Assembly: GCA_037833965.1 (NCBI GenBank)
Contig: AP031355.1
Location: forward strand, 24,515,501 to 24,579,500
Origin: Marchantia polymorpha subsp. ruderalis
Lineage: Eukaryota; Streptophyta; Marchantiopsida; Marchantiales; Marchantiaceae
Length of the DNA: 64,000 nt
Reading direction: 5' to 3'
In this document: positions 50,274-60,799 of the stretch, in pieces
Layout of the letters: every line of letters begins with the position of its first letter
How positions within the stretch are numbered: the stretch's first letter is position 1
Made by a program: the position numbers and the translations under genes
The notes under the pieces: model-generated
What the model saw: only the letters and a program-made list of their open reading frames with translations
Database searches by the model: none
What the model was told of the DNA's origin: nothing

Positions 50274-51270
50274 CACAGTTTGTTAATGATGTAAATGATT
50301 CATTTATATTATTAACAAACTTCATACTTCTTAATCCTTTATAATGATAAAACTAGATTTTATAATAATGACCTGATGATTCATAAATACTTGAACAAAT
50401 GTAATCTAACACAAAAATTTCAATTCACTAGATCGAACGATTGGAAAAATTAATTGATATATATATATTCATTAATTTTTAATTTTTTTTAATTCTTCAT
50501 ATATATATTAATGATTTTTTCAATAATCATCAAGTACAATATTAAAATACTATGTTTTACGGTGGCATTAAAATATAATATAAAGATGGTTAGTGCTGAA
50601 TTATTAATAAAAGAATAAATTTGATGTATTCAACTAGTTTATCGTAATCATTTTTATTTAGATCTCATCAATGATGAGTGACAGAGTTATTTTTTAAAGG
50701 TAATGCAATCTAGTTTTTATTTTATAAGTTTTAACTAATCTTAAAATTTTTAATAAATAAATATATGATGAGTGCAATATATGATAAAAGCTTGCTACAT
50801 TTTGAGTTTTTAAACAACAAATGTTTTTGATCCTCTATGATTGGGTTTTTTTTAAATTTTATAAAATAATATTATAACAGAATTTTTTACAATGATCTTT
50901 CATTTCCAAACTAGCAATAAAGAAATGCTATCTACATTAACATTTACAGTAACAAGAATTGAATACTTTTTTTGTGAGTTGTGAAATTTGCAAAAAGCAA
51001 TTTGATTGATACATAAAGATGTCATTTTTTACTATGTATAATGCTTATGCTCTAATTTCAAAATGTTTGATAAGATTTTTGAAGAAGAAATATTCTATTT
51101 ATGGAAATAACTATTGTCAAGAATTCAGCGGAGCATATTCACATAGGACTAGATGAAATCAAGAAATTTTTTTTTATTTCTTGAACTTTTTTTTTGAAAA
51201 AATGAAATGCGGAATCTTCATGTAAGGTATCATATTTGATTTCCTTACATTAAAAAAATTTAACCAAAAA
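48891..51270. other. AT-rich island with microsatellites
   Basis: No genes. AT dinucleotide tract at 49264-49283 followed by a CA tract, and a longer AT tract at 50234-50271. Forms the left flank of the copia insertion. Confidence 0.45.
50234..50271. repeat. AT dinucleotide microsatellite
   Basis: Uninterrupted alternating AT tract of about 38 bases. Confidence 0.95.
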
Positions 51271-51579
51271 TGAAAGGCCCAAACATCTAGATCAATCAGC
51301 ACGCACGACAGTCACAATATCGAGATAACATGGTTCAACTTTCATAGCTTAGGTCCACAGGCAAGAGTAGAACTTCACTAAAGCACGGATGATTACACGA
51401 CATCCGTAGCCAAGCGCTACTCTAACCTGTTCACTCTCTCTATGCTATCCTGAACTGTAAGAAGAGAGAGTCAACTTCTCTCTTCTATACGAGAAGAGAT
51501 AAGGTGCACATAATACCTAACCTAATCTAACCATGGTTACCATTAACTGGAGTTAATCCAAGATAGAGTTAACCTAACA
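51271..51579 (-). repeat. 3' LTR of the copia element
   Basis: About 309 bases, homologous to 56295-56623. Outer boundary at TGAAAGG (plus strand), inner boundary beside the purine tract at 51580-51590. Confidence 0.85.
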
Positions 51580-51756
51580 AACCCCTCCTTGATTCAAGTC
51601 TTGGAGAGGTAACAAATGTAATCCACATGTATCTCTGCGGCAAGTTCTAGAAAGTAAAGCTAAATCACGCTTTCCCTCTACAGCCGAGAGTTAACTAGAA
51701 CTAAGCCGTAGGTGGCAAAAAACCGGATGGAGAATACATGTACAAAAGTTACTAGA

Positions 51757-52224
51757 CTAACTATGCCTATGCAAAATTTGCAACTTTGCACAATGCTTGG
51801 AAAAAATCTCCAAAGTAATTACTTTGGTCATTGCGTCGGCAGGGTTGAGCTTACCATCAATTTTGATGAGCTTAAGTGCACTATCAGACATTGCTTGTCT
51901 GATATAATGATATCGAATATCAATGTGCTTTACTCTACCATCCATCACATTGTTCGATGCTAGATGAAGTGCGCTCTGGCTGTCACAATAAAGATTCACA
52001 TCATTGTGTGGCTGCCCCATCTTAGTGGCCAACTTGTTCAACCAAATTGCCTCCTTTGTTGCTTCTACTACTGCAACGTATTCAGCTTTTGTGGACGAGT
52101 GAGAAATGCATTTTTGAAGTGTAGATCTCCAACTTATGCATCCACCAGCAAGAGAGTAAACATACCCAGTTGTTGATCTCCGTCTATTCAAATCTCCTCC
52201 ATAAGGAGCATCAACATACCCCAA
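51757..52224 (-). mobile_element. Copia RNase H region
   Basis: Protein-level match to copia RNase H: GYVDAPYGGDLNRRRSTTGY, SLAGGCISWRS, STKAEYVAVVEATKEAIWL, and HIDIRYHYIR near the end. Confidence 0.9.
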
Positions 52225-52570
52225 GAGCGAACTTGCATTGTTTGATCAAGCATCAAACAATAATCCTGTATCAAGAGAACCCTTGATATACCTCATAATC
52301 CACTTTACAGCTTCCCAATGCTCTCGTCCAGGATTTGACTTGTACCTACTCACTTTCCCAACTACATATGCTATATCAGGTCTAGTGCGTACCATAAGAT
52401 ACGTAATGCTACCAATTGCACTTTCATAAGGAATAGAACATCAATCCTTTAGCAGTTGCATCAATTGGACATAAAGCTGCCGAAAGCATAAAGTGTACAG
52501 CTAATGGAGTACTTACAGCATTAGCATTTGACATGTTAAACCTAGCAAGTACTTTCTCTGCATACCGTGT

Positions 52571-53095
52571 CTATGTCAACCAAAGTTTGTTTGATGACTC
52601 GTCCCTGTGGATCTCCATGCTCAGTATACGCTTAGCGGGATCTAAGTCTTTCATATTAAACTCAAATGTGAGCTGAACTTTGAGTTTAATAATCTCATAC
52701 CTATCCTTAGCGGCAATAAGCATATCATCTACATACATATGATCAAGGAATAAACCAAATAATGTGACAAGTGCACACAACAACCATATAGTTGAAAACT
52801 TAGCAACTAGTGAAAAAACCTCAGTGTAGTCGATGCCCTTCCGTTGTTCAAAGCCCTTGGTCACCAATCTTGCCTTGAAGATTTTTTCAAGTGCATCAGT
52901 GGATACATCCTTCACCGTGTAGATCCATTTGCAATCTATAGCTCGTTTTCCATTGGGCAACTCCACGAGTTCCCAAGTCTGGTTGTTATGAAGTGATTTC
53001 ATCTCCTTGCGCATTGCTGCATCCCAATCAAGCTTCTCAGGGACTGATTGAGATTCAGCATAAAAGTACAGACTTCCATCCTCCGTTATCCACAC
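52571..53095 (-). mobile_element. Copia reverse-transcriptase region
   Basis: Shows WDAAMRKEMKSLHNNQTWEL, IDCKWIYTVK, KARLVTKGFEQRKGIDYTE and the catalytic-box context MYVDDMLIA, all diagnostic for copia reverse transcriptase. Fossil; the region is broken. Confidence 0.9.
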
Positions 53096-53499
53096 TTCTC
53101 CTTAGTCATCAACAAGTAGGTACTCGTCCCTGAAAGCATGTTTTGTAGAAAACTAGGTACCATATCTTTCAGACGCACTACAAACACGTGTTGGTCTTGC
53201 AGTTGAAGACTCTGGTTGATCATTGTGTGCTGGTTCAGGTGGTGGCTCACCAGCAATGTGTTGCTTCTTATAGAACTCTTCAAGAGCAAAATCTTGCTCT
53301 TCTGCCTCGCCCATCATTTGTGGAGCACCTCCTTGTGGTCCATCATGAGAAATTCAATGATAAATTTCCCGCTCAATGGTGTTTGGGGAAGATAAATGGC
53401 CTTGTTAGTAGCAGGATTAACAATCTCCCCCTCTTTCGATGATCTGGACTCATTGAAAGAAACATCTCTACTAACAATAAGTTTACCGCCTAGAGGATC

Positions 53500-53940
53500 C
53501 CAAAGCCGATATCCTTTGACATCACGCTGATAACCAAGAAAAATACACTTGGTAGCCTTGGGATCGAGCTTAGTCCTCGATTCCTAGATAACATGTGCAT
53601 AAACGTCACATCCAAACAGTCTAAGATAAGAGTAATTAACATATCGTTTATGCCACATTTCAAACGGAGTTTTGTAACTTATTGCATTACAAGAAGACAA
53701 GTTTACCAAATAAGCTGCAGTATTTGATGGCTTCAGCCCCAAAAATCTGTGGTAAACCAGCATGGCTCAACATACTGCGTGATCTATCCAATAGCGTCCG
53801 ATTGAGCCTCTTTGACACACCGTTTTGTTGTGGAGTATAAACATTGGTAAAGTGGCGGGTAATCCCCTCGTTTTCATAAAATGCTCCAAACTCCTGGAGC
53901 ACATCTCCCCACCGTTGTCCTATCGCAAGAACTTCACCTT
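53500..53940 (-). mobile_element. Copia integrase region
   Basis: Includes the FYENEGITRHFTNVYTPQQN and NGVSKRLNRTLLDRSRSML blocks of the integrase core. Confidence 0.8.
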
Positions 53941-53945
53941 CTCTC

Positions 53946-55450
53946 CTATCTAAGTCTCAACTTGGGTTTTCCACTTCTTAAAAGTGACAAAGACTTCAGA
54001 CTTGTGTGAAAGAAAGTAGATCCATACATACCTTTTTCACTCATGTGGCCAAGACGAGCATGCCACAATCTAGTCTCATACTCCAGTGACGTCGTAGCAT
54101 TGGCATCACCAAGAATTGTAGATCCTTCCAAGATGTACAGATTCTTTCGCTTTTGAGCTTTCAATATCACGGTGGGAACTCTCTCAACTGTGAGAACTTC
54201 ATCAACAGCTTTCCAATGAAAGCCTCTCATGTCTACCTTCCCGAGTGAAATTAAATTCTTACGCATACTGAAAATGTGTCTAACATTCGTCAATGTTAGA
54301 GTTTTTTCATCAAATATTTGAATCCTAATGGTACCAATACCCTTAATCTTACAAGAGCGATCATTTCCCATTAAGACTGAATCTTGAGATGTTGCGTGAG
54401 TTGTAAAAATTTCTTGGATAAAACACATGTGATAAAAGCAAGCAGAGTTTAAAATCCATCTCTCCTGGTGAGCGAAGAGTTTCACAAGACATAGCTTTCA
54501 TCATTGTTGGTCACAACATTTGCAGAGGGACCAACATATTCCTCTCTCTTCTCATGTGGTTTACTACAACAATCCTTTTTCATATGGCCCAACTTGCCAC
54601 ACTTTCAACACTTCATCCCCTTCTTGTTATCTTCCCTTGACTTAGATCGGTTTTGCGACTTGATGACGCTAGTAGATCGTTTCTTCAATCCCCCACGAGT
54701 GACATAGAGAGCGATAGAAGAAGAAGAAGAAGGTGTTGAAGAAGGAACTAACTTTTGTTGGATGTCGTCCGTCAACAAAGCTGTCACTTCCTTGTTGTAT
54801 GTGATACTCTCTTTGTCTCGATGAAGCAACACACGAGATAAAGTGTGATATGATGCTGGCAAGGAACTTGAAAGCTGCAATCCCTTTTTCTCATCACTCA
54901 AATCCTCACCCGAATTCAAAAGATCCACCAACAAATCATTGAAAGCATCAATGTGGTTTTCGATCTTTGTACCTTCCACCATTTTGAAGCTCATCAGCTT
55001 TAACAATGTGAAAAGTCAATTTGACAACTCCTTCATGTGATACTTCGCTTGAAGCGCTTGAAACATAGTTGTCACAGTCTCCAACGCCTCCACTTGTTTC
55101 AACACATTGACTTCAAGTATGGAGTGACGATACTCACAGCTTGATCTTGGATCTCATTCCAATCCTCGTCATCAACATTCAGGAGTTTAGTCTTGTGAAC
55201 CTTCCTCAAACCCATTTCCTTGATCACATTCTTGACTTGCCATTTTCATAGGAGATAGTTGGTACGGTCATTAAACCGTTCAACTTCAAACCTCGGTCCA
55301 CCAACCTTAGATAGCGCCATCGGTCTGATCGGCTGAAGACGTTCCGGAATGACTTCAACAGGATCCTCAGAGAGAAAGCTTGACTCTTCACTTTTGTCGT
55401 CTGAATGCAGGGTTCCAACACCTTCAGGAACAATTGGAACAAGTTCCACT
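53946..55450 (-). mobile_element. Copia gag, protease and pre-integrase region
   Basis: From right to left: gag with a UBN2-like segment (NHIDAFNDLLVDLLNSGEDL), then a zinc-knuckle-bearing tail, then a protease-like start (WILNSACFYHM) and a pre-integrase zinc-binding region (LWHARLGHMSEKGM). Broken fossil. Confidence 0.8.
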
Positions 55451-56281
55451 CCTCACTCCAAGCTACTCATGCTAAGAAAGCGCTCACCGTGTTAACCGTT
55501 CTCAACACTTAGCCCCAAAAAACGTCAAAAATTTAAAGTTTTCAAAATTGAAATCCGAGACCACTCACGCGTAGTCCACAAGCCAACACACTGGATTGTG
55601 AAAACAGTTTGTCAAAATCAACTTCGTATAAAAAATTATTAACCCTCAAGCTTAGGGGGGTAAAAAAACCAAAAAATCAACTCTTTGTTTGATTCCTTTC
55701 TGGCAGGATTCCTCATAGTTTCTCTGTGCAGCTTACTCTCACTGTGGAGCTTGGTTGGACATTTTGTTTTCCGACCCAACTATTTTGGGTACCTTCCGAC
55801 TCCATTATCTTGGATCCACTCCCAACAATCTTGGAGCCCCCTTAAACCCCTCCAAAATTACGACACTGTGAAATTAGAGTAACAAGAATTGACCTAAATC
55901 TTCTATCACTCGTCACTTCGCGATCTCCCATCAGAATTCAACGAACTTTAGGTCTAAATGATTGTCTCAAACAGTATATCAGTACTATCTGTGAAGATTT
56001 GGAAATTTCGATAACCAAAAATTCAAATTTTGAACAAAAAACCGGTTTCTCTCTCAATAGATTGTAAGAAAGCTTTCCGCTTCAATTTCCAAAAAATTTC
56101 TCTAACCACTCAATGAAACTTTCTACTTCTTTCATCAAAGTGAAATTGGTGACTCTGACTACTCTTTTACAGAGAATCAGCCAACAATATCTCTCAAATT
56201 GCGAGTACAATCTCCGACAGCGCTTCCGCGCCTCCCTGCTCTCCAAAAATGTGGAAATCAGAAATCAGCGTGCATTGAACG

Positions 56282-56293
56282 AGCTCTGATACC
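56282..56293 (-). other. Retrotransposon primer-binding site
   Basis: TGGTATCAGAGC on the minus strand, complementary to the 3' end of plant initiator Met tRNA, just inside the 5' LTR. Confidence 0.9.
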
Positions 56294-56294
56294 A

Positions 56295-56623
56295 ATTAAA
56301 AATCCGAAACATCCAGATAGATCAACACGCACGACAGTCACACCATCAAGATAACGTGGTTCACCTTTCATAGGCTACATACATGGGTAAGAGCAGAACT
56401 TCACTAAAGCACAGATGATTACACAAACTCCATAGCCAAGTGCTACTCCAACCCGTTCACTCTCTCGATGCTATCTTGAACTGTACGCAGAGAGAGTCAA
56501 CTTCTCTCTTCTATACAAGAAGAGATAAGGTGCACATAATACAAAACGTAAGCTAACAACAATTAAATTCCTAACCATAGTTACCATTAACTGGAGGTAA
56601 TTCAAGATAGAGTTAACCAAACA
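56295..56623 (-). repeat. 5' LTR of the copia element
   Basis: About 329 bases; homologous to 51271-51579 with substitutions and a short length difference near the outer end. Confidence 0.85.
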
Positions 56624-56628
56624 AAAAA

Positions 56629-57600
56629 TTTGTATCTTATAATTTCATAATATTAAAGAATAACTGATAAATTTCATACAAGTTAGAACTTCTAGCATAC
56701 ACAAAAATACATAATGTACTTCATGTTTCACAATTTAAAAGACAAATACAACAATGAATAAATTTATCAATCCATCAACATCAAATACTTTACCAATTTT
56801 GATAGTTAATCAAGAAATGTTTTTGAAAAAATAGTTATTATGAGAATATTTTCTTATCACATTTATTCCAACATAAAGTGATTGATTTAATGAAAAAAAT
56901 ATTTATCATATGAATCAATTTGAAAACCAACAAAATATATAGTCAATAGATCTTTGATAGTTTAGGAGTTTGAATGTATGTACAACAAGTATGTTGCATC
57001 TTAAAAAAATAAAATTTTGAATAATTTTTTGTCAATTGAAAATAGAGTCAAGTATAGGTAATTGAACATGAAAATTGAAGTTAATAAAAATGCAACTTCT
57101 ATTTTTTTCACGTATGCTTGATCAGTAAATTTTAAATTTGTTAGTTGATGTTGACATGAAAAATATAGAAAATTGTACATTTAATTAATTTTTTATTTTA
57201 TTTTAAATTTTAAAAATAAATTTTTACAATTTTAACAGAACAAAGTTAACTTAAAATTTTGTGAAAGTTGTGTTCAAATTAAGCACCATATTAAAAAGTA
57301 TGGTCTTGGAACTCAAATTTCAAAAAGTTTTTTTTCGATATAAACATAATGAAGTTTAAAAATGTTCTTAGTACTTCTCACTCTTCAGTAGATGCTTTTA
57401 GATTGATAGCAAATAGATGTACAATTTGAAAAAAAGAACCAGCACGCGAACCAAGTTGATGGCTAAGAATTTTAAACACAAAAAAGGTGTGGAATACAAG
57501 TAGTTTTTTCACAATTTGACTAATATGCAATTATTGTGATATTTAGTCTCATTGTAAATCATATAGATGTAATCACAATAGTTTTCTTTGAATCATTAGC
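56629..57600. other. AT-rich island, nothing recognised
   Basis: Right flank of the copia insertion; AT-rich with no coding signal. Confidence 0.4.
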
Positions 57601-58760
57601 GATGTAGAAGACATAATATGTAAGAGAAAATTAGTTGATTTTGAAAAGGAGGGTAAAAAAAATTGGTTTGTAAATTGCTCAATGATTATATGGATTCGAG
57701 CAAGTTCATGACCAATAGAATGCAAAGTTTGATGAATTCATTAAGGCACAAAGATTTTCAGAAAATACATATGATACATCTGTATGTATGAAGAGGATGA
57801 ATAATGAGAAGTTTACTTTCATAATTTTACTACTTAATGTGAATAAAATGCTTGTTTTGGCAATTGATCAATCCAAAATTGATAGAAGCAAGAATCAAGT
57901 GAAGTTTGAAATCAAGATGAAATATCTGGATATGTTTAAACGATTATTGAGCATGGGCATCCAAAAGATTTTCCCGAAAAAAATTTAAATAAATCTATGC
58001 AAATACATTCTAATATATGCTTGATAATTTTGGCATGACAATTTTTCAAAAATATTGTAATTCCTTTCACAATTAAACATTTTTCAAATCAATTTCCAAT
58101 TGATTTCATTGAAGATGTAAAGAATTTTATCAATATGTTATGACAAGATAATGAGTTGAGTCATATACTTGATGATATGCATAAGATTTGATATTGCTCT
58201 TGCAATAAGAAACATGAGCAAATATATGTCAAATTTATAAAAGATTGTAATTAAATGAATTTTCAAGTACTTCAAGGGTATTATGCTTTTTTTTATTTGT
58301 TCATAAACATTATCAGTTTGTTGTTATGTTATGTTGAACATGTGCAAAATCTTAATAACAAAAAATGTACAACTAAATATGTATTTACACTTGTTGATGA
58401 ATGCATAAGATAAAAATATACATTTTGAAAAAATGTGTAGCTAAGTTCACATTGAAAGCCAAAGGTGTAGCAGAAGCAAGAAAGTAGATAGTGTGATTGA
58501 ATTTAATTATCATTAAGAAGTGATTGAAATATGATTTTATCAATTTTTATTATGATAATTAGAAAGCATTAAATGAAAATAATGGATATCAAAATAATGA
58601 AATAAATTCACATATTGTGGTATATCAAATAATAGATTGCAAAATTAAGCACATAAACATCAGATATTATTTAATCAAGATGAATGTTAATCTCAATGCA
58701 ACTTAGCCATTTATAAAACATATCTTTTTGAAGAATGTAATTTACTACCTAAATGCCAAG
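57600..58760 (+). mobile_element. Decayed copia fossil (reverse transcriptase to RNase H)
   Basis: Plus-strand reading keeps the outline of copia reverse transcriptase (FDEFIKAQRFSENTYDTSVC, and a KYLDMFKRLLSMGIQ stretch matching the KDLGAAKRILGMEI block) and, further on, an RNase H trace near 58.37 kb resembling TTGYVFTL. Strongly AT-shifted and heavily broken; older than the element at 51-56 kb and opposite in orientation. Confidence 0.65.
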
Positions 58761-59929
58761 TTCTTTCTGCGGAATGTAAAGATTTTCTGACGATTTTGAT
58801 TCCAAAGACTTGAGTTCAAGAAAAATTGTTGAAGCTAATTCAGGTTTTGATCAAATTGAAATTAGTGACTTTATGCAAATTAGTTTAATTAATCAATCTG
58901 TAACTATATAAGAGAGCTGACCAAAACCCTAAGTGATTTTTTTCTATTTTTGTTAAGTATTCATAATCAATTTTTATTTATCTAACATTAACATATAGAT
59001 TTTTTTAAAAACATCAAATTACAAAGTTGACATAAATTTCGTACAAAGTCTTTTGATTTCATTGATTTAAACTAATTCTTTAAGAATATAAAAATAAATA
59101 TCGTAAAAATAAAACAAAATGATTAGCAAGTTTCATTTCATTGATTGATAAAGCAATTTACTAATTTTTTTGTGAATATCTATACATATAAATATAAAGT
59201 TTTAATATTTTATTATGTACAATGTTATAAATCATGACAATTCAAAGACTTAATTGTATAGAATAAAATTTAGAGTTTTTGTTGAAAATTTATCATTTCA
59301 TGATGTTATGTTAAAAAAATATCAAGGTATTTTAGAATTCTTTAAAAACATGAAAATTCTTAAAACTGAAGAAAAAAATCATAATTAATTTTTTCAGTTT
59401 GCAAGCTATGACATAATTATTCTTCCAATTTTTATAAGCTGTTTCAAATAATATATGTTTTGGTGCTATGCATATTAAGAGTTTTGTTTTATTACTATTA
59501 CATTCTGCATAAAATTTGGCAATATTAATCAATTATTTTTAGCACAGATATATTATACTTTATATAACTTAATCATACTAAGGACTTAGATTTTGTAGTC
59601 ACGATTAAACTTAGCTGGAAAAAGCTATTAATGAACACTTTAGGATTTTTATCAATAAAGAATTCTTTGACTTATTTTGGAGGTAAATGTTAATATTATC
59701 TCAAGTTTGATGTTAGTTCTACTTACCTTAATACTAGTAAGGATTAAGGTTTCTACTACCCAATACATATACGAGGGTAAATCATATCTCTTGTTGAACA
59801 TTGCTTAGGTTTTAGTAAAAGTTTTTTCGTTGTCCGGCAGAGGCAAACGTAAAAAAATGTCTCCGTGTGTTGTTCTTTATGTTTTTTAGAGTGAGATTAT
59901 TATGAAAAACTTCAATTTATTTAACGGCA
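58761..59929. other. AT-rich island, nothing recognised
   Basis: May include the end of the neighbouring copia fossil. No clear LTR or gene. Confidence 0.35.
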
Positions 59930-60181
59930 GACAAACAAAGAGCATCTCTCATGTACAGTTGTTGAACATATATCATGAAGGGGTGTGAGCATAAAGATGC
60001 CATGAAAACTAACAGCAGGTGGCAGACCTTGTGATAAATGTTGCAAATCATGAAGGTCCAGAGGTACAAATTCATTCTTGCCACGCTTCAAAGAGGCATC
60101 GTCAATTCCAAATAATTGCGCTTCTATGAACAGATATTGATTAGTAGAAGTCATTGTCAGAATTTTCAGCAGATAATCTAT
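59930..60181 (-). other. Coding-like segment of unknown identity
   Basis: Minus-strand frame reading QYLFIEAQLFGIDDASLKRG, then KNEFVPLDLHDLQHLSQGLP and PAVSFHGIFMLTPLHDI, ending at a stop near 59921. Less AT-rich than the surroundings and protein-like, but I do not recognise it. The Mutator-like element is inserted at its right end. It could be a gene fragment or part of an older element. Confidence 0.3.
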
Positions 60182-60554
60182 GGGGACGACTAGGGCCACA
60201 CCCGTTTTTACTAGGGCCACACCCGCTTTTGCTACGGCCACACCTGTTACATACAAACAACTGATTGCCAGTCAAAGCACGCTTCCCCTCAATCCCAGCT
60301 GCTAAGTCGAGCTTGCCCGCAAAGCAGAGGAGAGCGTAGTCGAGAGGCTTCGAGGGGCGCGGGGCCGCTGCGGCCGTCGCTGTCTCCCGCGTTGCTGCCG
60401 CTTGTACCGCTTGTACCGTTGCCGCCGGTGCTGTCATTCTATTGATCTATTTCGACTGCCATGCCGCTTCAACCCCCTTCGGCGGCTTTGATCGAGGCAA
60501 CTTACACGGACGGGTGTGACCCTAGTAAAAACGGGTGTGGCCCTAGTCGTCCCC
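60182..60554. mobile_element. Short non-autonomous Mutator-like DNA transposon
   Basis: A 373-bp unit with 44-bp terminal inverted repeats (60182-60225 and 60511-60554, one mismatch) beginning GGGGACGACTAGGGCCACAC. It is flanked by a perfect 9-bp direct repeat, ATAATCTAT, at 60173-60181 and 60555-60563; 9-bp target duplications are the hallmark of Mutator-like elements. Subterminal tandem copies of a CTAGGGCCACACCCG unit, about 20 bases apart, occur at both ends. The interior is GC- and CpG-rich, in stark contrast to the AT-rich surroundings, and no transposase is present. The interior could be captured host sequence (Pack-MULE style), since the minus strand reads an alanine-rich open stretch. 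Confidence 0.88.
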
Positions 60555-60799
60555 ATAATCTATTAGCCAATCGACTAGTGTAATGAAGATGTTTGACAAA
60601 AAAACATAAAAGCAAAATAATTATGCAAAACATTCCTGATATATTGCTCATGAATCTTCATTATATTGTCTTTAAGCTACATAAAAATTGTTTTATATAT
60701 AAAAAAGTTTAATCTTTCTTGAATAGTTAGATTCAAAAGATCTAAATGAAACTTTAATGAAGTAATGCTCAAGTCGAGAATAAAAGATAAGATTATGTT

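Larger units (their letters stand above)
51271..56623 (-). mobile_element. Ty1/copia LTR retrotransposon, structurally complete, coding broken
   Basis: Reads on the minus strand from right to left. The outer LTR ends are TGTTTGG and TGTTAGG. A primer-binding site TGGTATCAGAGC (initiator Met tRNA type) sits inside the 5' LTR, and a purine tract before the 3' LTR. The flanks share AAAAA on both sides, a possible 5-bp target duplication. Domain order along the element is gag (with UBN2-like region), protease/pre-integrase, integrase, reverse transcriptase, RNase H, which is the copia order. The coding region carries several interruptions. The LTRs differ at roughly one base in eight by eye, so the insertion is not recent. 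Confidence 0.9.
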
